Shown here: positions 53,773-62,626 of the stretch, one piece after another
Position numbering within the stretch: position 1 is the stretch's first letter
How the letters are laid out: the number at the start of each line of letters is the position of its first letter
NCBI GenBank assembly: GCA_947243795.1
Contig: OX365929.1
Location: 124,001 to 188,000, forward strand
Origin: Saccharomyces uvarum
Taxonomy: Eukaryota; Ascomycota; Saccharomycetes; Saccharomycetales; Saccharomycetaceae
Direction: 5' to 3'
DNA: 64,000 bases
Program-made: the position numbers and the translations under genes
Notes under the pieces: model-generated
Told to the model about the DNA's origin: nothing
Seen by the model: only the letters and a program-made list of their open reading frames with translations
Databases searched by the model: none

Positions 53773-54729
53773 TTATTTAAATTTCTTACCGAACAAAATC
53801 ATTTGTAGTTGATCGTACATTGAAATAACACCAGCACCGGCGACACCTCTTAAGATGTTAGCACCGCAACCCTTGAATAGAGAAGAAACACCTTCGGCGG
53901 CGACAATCTTTCTCATACAGTCAAAGGCACCGTCGTACTTAATAGCTTGACCGGAGGTCATCATCATTCTTCTTCTAACGGTATCCAATGGGTAAGAACA
54001 TGTGGAGGCACCGGTAGTAACAACCCAACCTAACAAGAATGAAGCCAAAAATGAACCTTCCAAAGAACCAGTCAACAATACAGGTTTCAAGGAATCGTAC
54101 AAACCAAAGTATAGACCTCTGTAAACAACAATACCGACAACAGAAGGCAAGAAACCTCTGTAAAGACCAGCGATACCATCAGATTTCAAAGTCTTTCTGT
54201 AAACATCGACCAACCCGTTGAATTGACGAGCACCACCCTTCTTGGAGGATTTAGAGTCGGCAGCCAATCTAGTTCTTGCATAATCCAAAGAGTAGACAAA
54301 CATCAATGACAAGGCACCGGCAGCACCACCGGATGCCAAGTTACCGGCAAACCATTTACCGTAACCTTCTTCCTTCTTGAAACCGAACATGGCTTTGATT
54401 TTGTCCTTGAAAGCGAAATTCAAAGCTTGGGTTGGGAAATAACGGATAACGTTAGCGGTGTTACCTCTCCAGAAAGAGATGATACCTTCTTGTTGAGCGG
54501 TTCTCTTGAAACATTCCAAGATACCACCGTATTTTCTGTCTAGAGTTCCTTGTTTCAACATTTCGTCTTGGTTTTGAATCAAAAGTTTCACTCTTTCAAT
54601 GGGGGAAGCAGCGGTCTTGGCGACGGCGGCACTGACACCACCCATAAGGAAATCAATCATAAAATTGGACTCCTTCTTTGGGGCTGGGGCTGGTGGTAGC
54701 GGGGTGTTGATTTGAGCGTTAGAAGACAT
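53773..54729 (-). CDS. PET9: Mitochondrial ADP/ATP carrier Pet9/Aac2
   Basis: 318-residue major ADP/ATP exchanger of the inner mitochondrial membrane. Three mitochondrial-carrier repeats, each with a Px[DE]xx[KR] matrix motif: SPIERVKLL (about 44), [10 protein letters not shown] (about 148) and [12 protein letters not shown] (about 250). The last is part of the RRRMMM signature that defines ADP/ATP carriers. The N-terminal extension ([20 protein letters not shown]) is typical of Aac2. Codons are strongly biased to highly expressed gene usage. Aac1 and Aac3 are paralogues; the N-terminus and synteny favour Pet9. Two HAP-type CCAAT boxes lie upstream. Confidence 0.96.
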   Translation of the reverse strand: MSSNAQINTPLPPAPAPKKESNFMIDFLMGGVSAAVAKTAASPIERVKLLIQNQDEMLKQGTLDRKYGGILECFKRTAQQEGIISFWRGNTANVIRYFPTQALNFAFKDKIKAMFGFKKEEGYGKWFAGNLASGGAAGALSLMFVYSLDYARTRLAADSKSSKKGGARQFNGLVDVYRKTLKSDGIAGLYRGFLPSVVGIVVYRGLYFGLYDSLKPVLLTGSLEGSFLASFLLGWVVTTGASTCSYPLDTVRRRMMMTSGQAIKYDGAFDCMRKIVAAEGVSSLFKGCGANILRGVAGAGVISMYDQLQMILFGKKFK

Positions 54730-55197
54730 GGCTATTTGATTGTGTATAGGTTACTGTATGAATCTGAGGTATAAAAATGCACACAAAAAAAGAACAACAA
54801 ATGTAGATAATGTAGGGGGGGGCCTCTTCGCTTTGTAGATGTATTGCAATGGACAAGGTAACCAACAGGAAAGAGATTCTTCTGTTACGGTGGGGTATGG
54901 TGAAAAATGGATATTAGAAACTCAAATGGTATTTATATTCTGCGACGACGTGAGCCCGATCGACGGAGACATGTCCCCGATAATCGCACCTCACCCTCTG
55001 AGAGTGGGGGCCTCTCATTGGCCCGTGCTGCGCACCAATCAGGGCGGCGCGTTTACCGCCTTTCTTTTGCTCCTACTCTGGAACAGCTCGTGCCGCGTGA
55101 TGTTGTTCTATTACCATTAGCATGAATTACGTATATATAAACAGGTATATACGTATAGAAGGCAAAAGGTGTAGAACGGAAAGTCGGGCTAGTTGGG
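54730..55197. promoter_or_regulatory. PET9 promoter and YBL029C-A 3' region
   Basis: 468 bp. It contains the HAP-type boxes (55015-55041) listed separately. The block 54940-55100 is G+C-rich. No coding frame is supported. Confidence 0.5.
55015..55041 (-). promoter_or_regulatory. PET9: Two HAP2/3/4/5-type CCAAT boxes upstream of PET9
   Basis: TCATTGGC at 55015-55022 and ACCAATCA at 55034-55041, both fitting TNRYTGGB in opposite orientations, 19 bp apart and about 290-310 bp upstream of the PET9 ATG. This fits activation on respiratory carbon sources. Confidence 0.7.
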
Positions 55198-55482
55198 CTA
55201 GTTGGGCAGCTTTTGTCGCATGTTCTGTTGCTCCTGAACAACTTTGTTCAGCTGTTCTTCGTTTTTGAAGTCTTGTCGCCAATTGCAGATGGAACAATGC
55301 AGCTGTTTGCCCCAGAACACAGGAAGCAGCGGTATGAACCAGACAGTGAAAAACTCCTTTCTCTTGATGGGGCTCACGCTGTGATTGTGGCAGTTCGGAC
55401 AGTACAGGTTCTGGTGTGCGGGTACAGAATCGTATGAAGAGTCGAAACTCCTCATACCACATATAATGGGGATGAATGACAT
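55198..55482 (-). CDS. Small zinc-ribbon protein (YBL029C-A)
   Basis: 94 residues. Two CxxC pairs, C28-x2-C31 (LYCPNCHNH) and C63-x2-C66 (LHCSICNWRQ), are spaced about 32 residues apart and form a zinc ribbon. The segment between them has a hydrophobic run (EFFTVWFIPLLPVFWGKQLH), so the protein may sit on a membrane. The C-terminus is Gln/Asn-rich and helical. It matches S. cerevisiae YBL029C-A in length, position and strand. It is a conserved uncharacterised protein that at most resembles a zinc-ribbon/LITAF-like layout (two CxxC around a hydrophobic stretch). Function unknown. Confidence 0.88.
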   Translation of the reverse strand: MSFIPIICGMRSFDSSYDSVPAHQNLYCPNCHNHSVSPIKRKEFFTVWFIPLLPVFWGKQLHCSICNWRQDFKNEEQLNKVVQEQQNMRQKLPN

Positions 55483-56831
55483 GGTTGTGATTGCAGGGCT
55501 TTATGTTCCAATCAGTGGCGAGGGGGGGGGGGGGGTAGACTACCCTTTCTTGCAAATGAGAGACCTTTATGTTCATATACAGCCGCTTTGTTATATATAG
55601 ATAGGCAACCTTGTAAACGAAAGGAAAGGAGAAAGGGATGGGCGTGGCTGGTGCGCACATTCGTACATACGTATATCCTTTCGATTTTCACTACATAAAT
55701 GGTTACCCGTCACAAACCCTTTTTTTCCTCTTTTCTCATTTCTTTTTTCTTCTTTGAAAATCAGTGTCCCAAAAGAGAAAGGACTCGTAGTTTCGTCGAG
55801 GCACAGTGCGCACGGTGCCGCGGCCGCCACATTCTCCCTTGCCAGCGAAGACCGGCGCACACGGGAGGCGCGTTCCTGGCGACGGGCGGTAACGGAGTCA
55901 TTTCACCGCTGACAATTACCCCTTGCAGTGAGTCCACCGGCCCTACCGCGTTTGCAACCCACACACCGCGCCAGACCACATGCCGGTTTACTCCGGCTTT
56001 GCCCATCGTACATGCATAGGCGTTCTGCAGGCAGTGCTTAGGCCTGTGCAAAAATGCCCGTAGGAAATAAAAAAGCTTGCGTATGTAATCATCAGCATGA
56101 AATCTGGTGGGTTCGAACCGAACCACTTTTATACATCTTTTTCTTTTTAGTTCCGTCCTGCGTTATTCTTCCTGTCCCCTGCCGCTCTCGCAATTATTTT
56201 TTTTCGTTCTTTCTCCTTACTTGCTTACTTCCTATTACGATATTGGGTAACCATAAGGCTCAAATGGAAAGGGACTCAATTTCATAGGTAGCGCAATTTT
56301 TCATGCTCCTTTCCATATCGGCGAATTGGCACACAAACAAGCGTAGTTCTTTCTTTATCTGAGACTTGAAAAAAAAGTCGACGATTTTTCATGCAGTTAG
56401 TCGGCCATTCACTATCTGCGCGATTCCCCTTCCTGCATAAACGCACAAAGCAAACATAATCTTAATCTGCCAAACGTTTACCGTTGACTCCATTTGTTTT
56501 TGCTCGTTTCATTTTGTTATTCTCCTGTTACCTTTCCTGCGTGGGATTCCCTTATTATGACTTTTAAGGTTTCTGTCCATATACATGCAATTTTTATCAT
56601 CTTTTTTTTTTTTTTTTTTCCTTTGTTGTGTTTTTCTTTTAAAAGATATTCAATTGTTTAAAAGGAATTAAGTAAATTATATATATGTGTCCCTAGCTTT
56701 TTTAGTTCTGTTCCCTGCCCTTGTTTTTCCTTTTGGGAATGTTTTTTTATTTTCGTTTTTTTCGTATTAATCTTGTACTATCCAACCAGCTTAATCGTAA
56801 TATTTAGAGATTAAAAATAATAACAAAGCTA
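55483..56831. promoter_or_regulatory. Long YBL029C-A/YBL029W divergent promoter
   Basis: 1349 bp. It contains the G14 run, a Reb1-type TTACCCG at 55703-55709, a G+C-rich block (about 55790-56030), an interrupted palindrome GCCGG-N6-CCGGC at 55982-55997, and T-rich DNA toward YBL029W (56560-56770). Overlapping frames on both strands in 55590-56130 are not supported as genes. Confidence 0.5.
55522..55535. repeat. G14 homopolymer
   Basis: Fourteen consecutive G on the plus strand, about 40-53 bp upstream of the YBL029C-A ATG. Long G runs are rare in yeast. Confidence 0.9.
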
Positions 56832-57950
56832 ATGTGCGCCAATATTCCAGAATCCGACTTCTTTTACGAAAACGAAAATCTAAACTACAACTTGGAATCA
56901 CTTACGCCTTTAAACTGTGATGTTAACTCGCCCTTTTTCCCCATAAATAATAATGACGTTAATGTCAATGACTACAATGACGAAAACGTAACTTATTCCA
57001 ACTTTTTATTGTCTTATAAGAATAAGCTCCCTACCACAACTAATAACAATAATAGCATCAATAATAGTAATAATAATAACATTAATAAAAAAATTAATAG
57101 TAACAATCTACTGGGTAATGACATAAGCCAAATGTCTTTCTTACTAGATTACCCTTCTACTCTCAACGAACCGCAGTTTGCCGTTAGTTGTAAAGATATC
57201 TACAAAAAGGATATATCCACCCCTTCCTCGTTAGTATCGAGCCTACCATCTGCTAATTTTTCGTTATCTCTATCGAATTCGCCCTCCCCTCCAGCACCAC
57301 TATCTTCCTCCTTAAAGCAGGAAAAAACGGCAATTCGTGATATCGAAACAAACAACGCCATATTCGCTGACCCTGCTGCATTTGAAAGGGAGACATTTAC
57401 GCAAGAACTAACGTTGGAAAACCTGAATAATCAGCTAAATTATCCGGATTTTACCATAAACGCCGTTGAACAAGATCCTAATCCTTCTTCTTTTTCGTCG
57501 TCCTCGTCGTCGTCCTCGTCTTCGGAATCGTCCTCATCTTCCTCTAAGAGGAAAGGAAAATCGAACCACGATTCATTCTCTCACTCTTCGCCCTCTTCTT
57601 CTTCTGAGTCTAAGAAAATTTCCGACTCCAGATTATCCGCCGAAGGTTTGGCTAAAGTGCTAAACTTGGAGTCCCCTGAAGAAGCGTTGAAAAGAGAACG
57701 CTTCATACTGGGCATTTTTCAGAATGAGCTTAATTACCCGCTAGGCTACAAGACATGGATCAGAGACACCACAAAGGAATATAGGACAAAATTAATTAAT
57801 CAACTGCATCAACGCGTACGGGTCAAGTATCCGGAATACGATCAATCCATACTGGAAACTATAATTAGGCGGGGCACCTATTACATGATGCAGAGTAGGT
57901 TGAGAAGGGAAAGAAGAACGAAACTAAAAGAACGTAAAAGAACAACCTAA
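56832..57950 (+). CDS. Uncharacterised protein (YBL029W)
   Basis: 372 residues, matching YBL029W by position; the recalled S. cerevisiae protein is of similar length and unknown function. The N-terminal half is Asn/Asp/Ser-rich (INSNNLLGNDISQMSFLLDY). A Ser tract with more than ten consecutive Ser lies at about 220-235, encoded by mixed TCN codons. The most conserved-looking part is the C-terminal 100 residues (GLAKVLNLESPEEALKRERF, FQNELNYPLGYKTWIRDTTK, QLHQRVRVKYPEYDQSILET), ending in a very basic Arg/Lys tail (RRERRTKLKERKRTT). The helical basic end and disordered N-terminus suggest a nuclear protein, perhaps a transcriptional regulator (inference). Confidence 0.88.
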   Translation: MCANIPESDFFYENENLNYNLESLTPLNCDVNSPFFPINNNDVNVNDYNDENVTYSNFLLSYKNKLPTTTNNNNSINNSNNNNINKKINSNNLLGNDISQMSFLLDYPSTLNEPQFAVSCKDIYKKDISTPSSLVSSLPSANFSLSLSNSPSPPAPLSSSLKQEKTAIRDIETNNAIFADPAAFERETFTQELTLENLNNQLNYPDFTINAVEQDPNPSSFSSSSSSSSSSESSSSSSKRKGKSNHDSFSHSSPSSSSESKKISDSRLSAEGLAKVLNLESPEEALKRERFILGIFQNELNYPLGYKTWIRDTTKEYRTKLINQLHQRVRVKYPEYDQSILETIIRRGTYYMMQSRLRRERRTKLKERKRTT

Positions 57951-58012
57951 TATATAAAGAAGTTTATAATTAAAAAATAATGCATTATACACCCCATCCA
58001 TTTTTATATAAA

Positions 58013-58068
<56 letters not shown>

Positions 58069-58255
58069 GGAAAAAAAATGAATATGAACAGTTTCTCACA
58101 TCCGCTATCTGTCTCTTTTTTTTCAATCCTATCTTGTCCATTTGTAGTCGGATGAAAATAACTAAATCTGGAAAAGAATAAAAAAAAACATCGGAATTTT
58201 ATTATGGTACATATAGTTAAAAAATTTACAACCCAACTCTTACTACCTCCCTTTA
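57951..58255. other. Convergent YBL029W/YBL028C spacer
   Basis: 305 bp. It holds the (AC)23 tract and A/T-rich 3' sequence. No gene seen. Confidence 0.5.
58017..58062. repeat. (AC)23 microsatellite
   Basis: 46 bp of perfect AC repeat, 67 bp downstream of the YBL029W stop, flanked by TATA sequence. Confidence 0.95.
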
Positions 58256-58576
58256 TTAGAATCTAGTGAAAGAATTCTTCTTCTTAGATTTCTTCATCAG
58301 CTTGGCCTTCTTGTAGATGTGGTGTCTACCGTCTCTCCAACCAGAAGTGCTTACACTCTTTTTGGAAGCTTCGTCTTCAGGTTTTTTCTCAACGAGCTCA
58401 ATTTCGATTCCTTGCTCCTTCTTCTTCTTTAGGTCTTCTAGTTTCTGCTTGAGCATATCTTCCTTTAATCTCTCAGATATTCTTTGTTCACGTGCGTTCA
58501 CTACTTTCTGGAAAACCGCGCGTCTCTTGATAGATTTGGCATTTAGATGACTGCTTGCACGTATTGATTTGGCCAT
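58256..58576 (-). CDS. Small basic nucleolar-type protein (YBL028C, UPF0642)
   Basis: 106 residues. Arg/Lys-rich from the start (MAKSIRASSHLNAKSIKRRA) with an acidic/basic helical middle (KLEDLKKKKEQGIEIELVEK) and a C-terminal GWRDGRHHIYKKAKLMKKSK. This is the pattern of the UPF0642/DUF2423 family found in fungi. The S. cerevisiae protein is nucleolar and thought to act in ribosome biogenesis. A PAC/RRPE pair upstream agrees with that regulon. Confidence 0.92.
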   Translation of the reverse strand: MAKSIRASSHLNAKSIKRRAVFQKVVNAREQRISERLKEDMLKQKLEDLKKKKEQGIEIELVEKKPEDEASKKSVSTSGWRDGRHHIYKKAKLMKKSKKKNSFTRF

Positions 58577-58670
58577 TGTTCTTTGTTACTGTTACTTGTA
58601 CTTTGTTTTGTGAGCTTGAATCTTATAATTCACCAACAGTAATCCATTGAGTAATTCTAACAATGTAGTA

Positions 58671-58697
58671 TGAAAATTTTTCATACAACCTCATCGC
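58671..58697 (-). promoter_or_regulatory. PAC plus RRPE upstream of YBL028C
   Basis: TGAAAATTTTT at 58671-58681 and CTCATCGC (reverse complement GCGATGAG) at 58690-58697, 95-121 bp upstream of the YBL028C ATG. The arrangement is typical of ribosome-biogenesis genes. Confidence 0.8.
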
Positions 58698-58772
58698 TCG
58701 GTCTCTAGTATTGAAAAAGAAAAAAAGGAAAGAAAAACGAGAGATGTGTTTTCCAGGACGGCTGTTTTTTCA

Positions 58773-58800
58773 ACCCGGACACCCCCTACACCTATACCTC
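58773..58800 (+). promoter_or_regulatory. Rap1-like sites upstream of RPL19B
   Basis: ACCCGGACA at 58773-58781 and ACACCTATACCTC at 58788-58800. The second matches the Rap1 consensus ACACCCRYACAYM at 11 of 13 positions. They lie about 350-380 bp upstream of the start, the usual place in ribosomal protein genes. The first site is a partial match only. Confidence 0.6.
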
Positions 58801-59149
58801 CTAAGAAACCGAAAATGCTTTTCGCAACCGACCACCGCCGAGCGGTGCATCGGCGCGCCCTCTAGTGAAAATAAACCGAACAGCCGAGCTTGGAAATGGG
58901 GCTCTGAGGGGGGTTGTCCCACTGAGGGCACCAGCGCCTACTGCCTGGCCTCCCGCCTTTGTGGGTATTCGCATGAGAGTGCGCGGGCCCCGGCACTTCT
59001 TTCCACCATCGCCACTTTCTTATATTCGTCTAGAAGCTTTTGCATCTACATGGCAATATTACCATACCAGTATATTTTATCAGTGCTGATTTTTTGATTA
59101 GGCTTTTCATCAAAGTGAACAAAAAAATCACCAATAAATTTAGAGGAAA

Positions 59150-60174
59150 ATGTATGTTTAGCAGTGGTACTAGATGTGTGAAAACCCTTCGCTAGAGTAG
59201 ATAAGAGAAGGCGGTCCGAATGATTTCCGTTCCAAAACAATCAAAGAAAAGAGAAAGGTGAAATAGTAGGTACGGAGCAATCCCAGCCATTTGAACAGCT
59301 ACGTAGTTGGACTTAGGATATGCCTCCAGTCTTGGTTCGAACAGTGCAGTGGCAACATGCGCATGAAGAGATCTGAAGTAAAAACTACGCAATCATACGA
59401 TGTGAGAGAATGGCTGCTGAGATATATCGAACAGACTAAACCCATTGATTTAATTGATAAGGACACCCATCGGCCTTGACGTGAAGCTCATGAATAATAC
59501 TCTTTTACCTTTAGAATGGTTTCGCACCTTTAACTTAACTTAAAAAAACAATTTTACTAACGTTTACTGTATTGCAAATAAATTTGCAAACTATCTTTTT
59601 CCGCAGGGCTAACTTACGTACTCAAAAGAGACTTGCCGCTTCTGTTGTCGGTGTTGGTAAGAGAAAGGTTTGGTTAGACCCAAACGAAGCCTCTGAAATC
59701 GCTCAAGCCAACTCCAGAAACGCCATTAGAAAATTGGTTAAGAACGGTACCATCGTTAAGAAGGCCGTTACTGTCCACTCTAAATCTAGAACCAGAGCTC
59801 ATGCTCAATCCAAGAGAGAAGGTCGTCACAGTGGTTACGGTAAGAGAAAGGGTACCAGAGAAGCCCGTTTACCATCCCAAGTCGTCTGGATCAGAAGATT
59901 GCGTGTCTTGAGAAGATTATTGGCCAAGTACCGTGATGCTGGTAAGATCGACAAGCATTTGTACCATGTTTTGTACAAGGAATCCAAGGGTAACGCTTTC
60001 AAGCACAAGAGAGCTTTGGTCGAACACATTATTCAAGCTAAGGCTGATGCTCAACGTGAAAAGGCTTTGAACGAAGAAGCTGAAGCTAGAAGATTGAAGA
60101 ACAGAGCTGCTCGTGACAGAAGAGCTCAAAGAGTTGCTGAAAAGAGAGATGCTTTGTTGAAGGAAGACGCTTAA
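59150..60174 (+). CDS. RPL19B: Ribosomal protein eL19, start codon split by intron
   Basis: join(59150-59151, 59607-60174), 189 residues. Exon 1 carries only the AT of the start codon, and exon 2 supplies the G and then GCT AAC ([20 protein letters not shown]). The product is cytosolic 60S protein eL19, with the family block [40 protein letters not shown] and a long C-terminal helix ([20 protein letters not shown]) that forms an intersubunit bridge. The codon bias is extreme (AGA, GGT, GCT), as for highly expressed genes. The paralogue RPL19A is elsewhere in the genome; synteny identifies this as RPL19B. A longer frame to 59572 runs into the intron and is not translated. Confidence 0.96.
59152..59606 (+). 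other. RPL19B: Spliceosomal intron of RPL19B
   Basis: 455 nt, GTATGT donor, TACTAAC branch point at 59555-59561, CGCAG acceptor. The branch-to-acceptor distance of about 45 nt is long. The intron interrupts the initiator codon (AT|G). Confidence 0.93.
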
Positions 60175-60858
60175 TTGATTATAAATATTAAATTAGGAAA
60201 TTATGTACGTTCTTATTGTTCTATATATGTTTTATTTTCTCTAAATGTGCCAAATACAATAATAAATTCTGAAAGAAGGAGTAGTAGCTATAAAGAACCA
60301 TTGATAATTAACTAATACTGTTAACAAACAGTAAGGGGTTCCGGCACTTTGCGTATTTCCTGAGACCTGGAAAGAGTAGCTCTACATCGTTTAGGGCTGT
60401 TCCACTACTGCCTTATGGAATCGTGGAGAATCGGTATATATTGAGGACATCCCGGAGTGAATTGGTTTGTTACTATGGGAGGGAACAAAATGTGGCGGTA
60501 TCTTTTATAATGGATTTCGTTGACAATACTATTGTCGTGCACGCCACTAAGACTATCGCTATTACGACCAGTCCAACGTGTTGTCTCTATATCGTATACC
60601 CATTGATCTATCACAACCCTTCGCATTATGTGAAATTACCGGGTTTACTATTTTCAAAATAGAGCGGATGTTAGGACACAGATGATCATCTAAAGATATG
60701 TTATTCTACGCATGCATTATCGCAAATCTTGGAATTTCAAAAATTCGGGTTCACTTTCAAGGCGAAACGAAAGGTGCCATATCGTACTTTAAAGCAAGAT
60801 AAGAATAAACAGTACATTGTGCAGCAAGGGTGAAAGAGCACACCAAGTAAGAGAATCA

Positions 60859-61023
60859 ATGTTTGCTTTCACGTATCTTGTAACGGCTTGTTTTTGTATC
60901 ATCTTGTTAGTGATTCTCAATATCGTATATACATTTTGTCCAACTTTTTTGGTTTTTTCTCAAGAGTTAACTAAACATAAAATATCAAATTATCCCCAAT
61001 GGTGGCATAATTTAGTTGGATGA
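60859..61023 (+). other. Candidate small membrane ORF, possibly coding
   Basis: 54 codons from ATG at 60859. It encodes a single strong hydrophobic segment (YLVTACFCIILLVILNIVYT) followed by a polar tail with Trp-Trp (ISNYPQWWHNLVG). It ends in TGA at 61021. The frame continues after the TGA into the next candidate. The start context is weak (T at -3). Coding status not shown. Confidence 0.3.
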
Positions 61024-61038
61024 ATTTTCAATACAAGT

Positions 61039-61323
61039 ATGTTTAAAATAGCAAACATGTTGTTACATGGGATGCCATCCGGAGGACGTCTGACTGAAAG
61101 GCCCCCACCCCAGATCTCTTCTCATTTAACAGCCGGTTTTTCCGCTGTTGTTATTGTATTATTGTCGTTGTTCATTTTTTTAATTTCAGACCATGAAGAA
61201 GTTTTGGACAAGAAAAATAAAACCGAAATAGAGGACTTCCAAGTACAAGTACGGCGTACAAAGAAAACTAGTCTAGGATTCGACAAAGGAGTACTCTACT
61301 TTAACGCACACATCTTCCGTTGA
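61039..61323 (+). other. Candidate small membrane ORF, possibly coding
   Basis: 94 codons from ATG at 61039, same frame as the preceding candidate and ending only 15 bp before the LSM2 ATG. It contains a Pro/Gly-rich start (MPSGGRLTERPPPQISSH), one hydrophobic segment (GFSAVVIVLLSLFIFLIS) and a charged tail (HEEVLDKKNKTEIEDFQVQV). It is not homologous to anything I recognise. The overlap with the LSM2 promoter argues against it being an independent gene. Confidence 0.3.
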
Positions 61324-61338
61324 TACTATTTAGCAAGA

Positions 61339-61753
61339 ATGCTCTTCTTCTCCTTTTTCAAAACTCTGGTAGACCAAGAAGTGGTCGTAGAGGTATGTTA
61401 ATAATGATTTACACCGGAATGCCCTTTGACAGAGAAAATTAACGGGTCTCGTACATCAATTTCCTAAAGAGCTAAAATACTAACGTCTGCGCATCCCTGT
61501 TTACTGTGTTCTAAATCAGTTAAAAAACGACATTGAAATAAAAGGTACACTGCAATCTGTAGACCAGTTCTTAAACCTGAAACTAGATAATATATCATGC
61601 ACAGATGAGAAGAAATATCCGCATTTGGGTTCCGTAAGGAATATCTTCATAAGAGGTTCCACAGTCAGATACGTCTACCTCAATAAGAACATGGTGGATA
61701 CGAATTTACTACAAGACGCCACCAGAAGGGAGGTAATGACCGAAAGAAAATGA
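61339..61753 (+). CDS. LSM2: Sm-like protein Lsm2, spliced
   Basis: join(61339-61392, 61520-61753), 95 residues. Subunit of the Lsm1-7 (mRNA decapping) and Lsm2-8 (U6 snRNA) rings. Exon 1 ends MLFFSFFKTLVDQEVVVE; exon 2 continues LKNDIEIKGTLQSVDQFLNL. Sm1 motif (VVVELKNDIEIKGTLQSVDQ, across the splice junction) and Sm2 motif (IFIRGSTVRYVYL) are both present. The intron fixes the reading frame, since unspliced sequence does not code. The length matches S. cerevisiae. Confidence 0.96.
61393..61519 (+). other. LSM2: Spliceosomal intron of LSM2
   Basis: 127 nt, GTATGT donor, TACTAAC branch point at 61478-61484, ATCAG acceptor. Confidence 0.94.
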
Positions 61754-62188
61754 GCAATATGCTGCCCATTCCCACGACGCTCATTTTACTAGTTTTACAC
61801 AGGTATCATTTAAAGATATTTTAAATTATATGTAAATATGTATATGTACGTCAAAAGATGATTCAACAGTTTGTATTACTTTTCCATTCCCGGTCACTAA
61901 AAGAAATGTTATTAAAAATTTTTTGCCTCGTCAATGTGGGTCCTCCTAAGCAGATAGTTAGTTAGTTACTTAATGGGGCCAAAGCGTTTAGCTTTTTGGC
62001 CCATTTTCCTTCAGCCATTTTATCTTATTTTGCTTTGTTAAATGCGCTTGAAAGAAAAGCGAATGCCATGAAATGCAGATCAACACTTAACTTGTAAAGA
62101 GGAGTGTTGTTTGCATACTATATCAATAATACCGAAACTCGAAAGTGGCCATATATCACAAAAACTAGTTCTAAAGATCTAGATCAAA
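61754..62188. promoter_or_regulatory. LSM2 3' region and RRN10 promoter
   Basis: 435 bp. A perfect inverted repeat GGGCCAAA (61976-61983) / TTTGGCCC (61995-62002) with an 11-nt loop sits about 190-210 bp upstream of RRN10. No other clear site. Confidence 0.45.
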
Positions 62189-62626
62189 ATGGATAGAAAT
62201 GTATATGAAGCATGCAGTAATATAATAAAGGAATTTGGAACGCATACAGTGAGTGCTGATGAAGTACTCGCAGAAAAAATAGATAACGTTGTCCCTGTAC
62301 CATTCAAAACAAGAGAAGACTTAAATATTGATGCAGAGAAGGATAGAGACGAAGGTGTCTTTGAGGGCAATATCGTTCCCGATATCGACTTACGCGTGGT
62401 ACACTACTACGCCACGCAGCTGTGTTTAAGTAAGTATCCACACCTAATCAACGCCTTTGATGAAACAAGTCTTGTCACATTGGGCTTGCTTATTGAGAAA
62501 TGGGTGAAAGATTATCTTACTTGCACCAATACAGAAGATACTAGTCAAAATAAAACTATCGGAAAGGGACCATGCGAATTTATATCAAAGCACATCGACT
62601 ATAGACACGCCCCAGGTAATATTTGA
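62189..62626 (+). CDS. RRN10: RNA polymerase I upstream activation factor subunit Rrn10
   Basis: 145-residue subunit of the UAF complex (with Rrn5, Rrn9, Uaf30 and histones H3/H4) that commits rDNA promoters to RNA polymerase I. The protein is small and acidic in the middle. Conserved blocks: MDRNVYEACSNIIKEFGTH, NVVPVPFKTRED, GNIVPDIDLRVVHYYATQLC and LVTLGLLIEKWVKDYLTC, with the invariant end PCEFISKHIDYRHAPGNI. Length equals that recalled for S. cerevisiae. There is no PAC site in its promoter. Confidence 0.95.
   Translation: MDRNVYEACSNIIKEFGTHTVSADEVLAEKIDNVVPVPFKTREDLNIDAEKDRDEGVFEGNIVPDIDLRVVHYYATQLCLSKYPHLINAFDETSLVTLGLLIEKWVKDYLTCTNTEDTSQNKTIGKGPCEFISKHIDYRHAPGNI

Larger units (their letters stand above)
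58577..59149. promoter_or_regulatory. YBL028C/RPL19B divergent promoter
   Basis: 573 bp. It contains the PAC/RRPE pair (58671-58697) and Rap1-like sites (58773-58800) listed separately. The block 58740-59000 is G+C-rich, as at other yeast ribosomal protein promoters. Confidence 0.6.
60175..61338. other. RPL19B-LSM2 spacer with unexplained open frames
   Basis: 1164 bp between two well-defined genes. It begins with RPL19B 3' sequence (A+T-rich). After 60300 the plus strand carries open frames at 60312-60662 (frame A, 116 codons, no early ATG) and 60793-61323 (frame B, with one TGA at 61021-61023). S. cerevisiae, from memory, also has a gap of about 1.2 kb here. The LSM2 promoter must lie inside this stretch. 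Confidence 0.5.

Noticed and set aside
55590-56126. Several overlapping frames on both strands upstream of YBL029W
   Set aside because: They overlap each other in GC-rich DNA where chance open frames are common, with no domain or conserved start.
56101-56130. GGGTTCGAACC-like sequence resembling a tRNA B box
   Set aside because: No A box, acceptor stem or T-rich terminator around it forms a tRNA.
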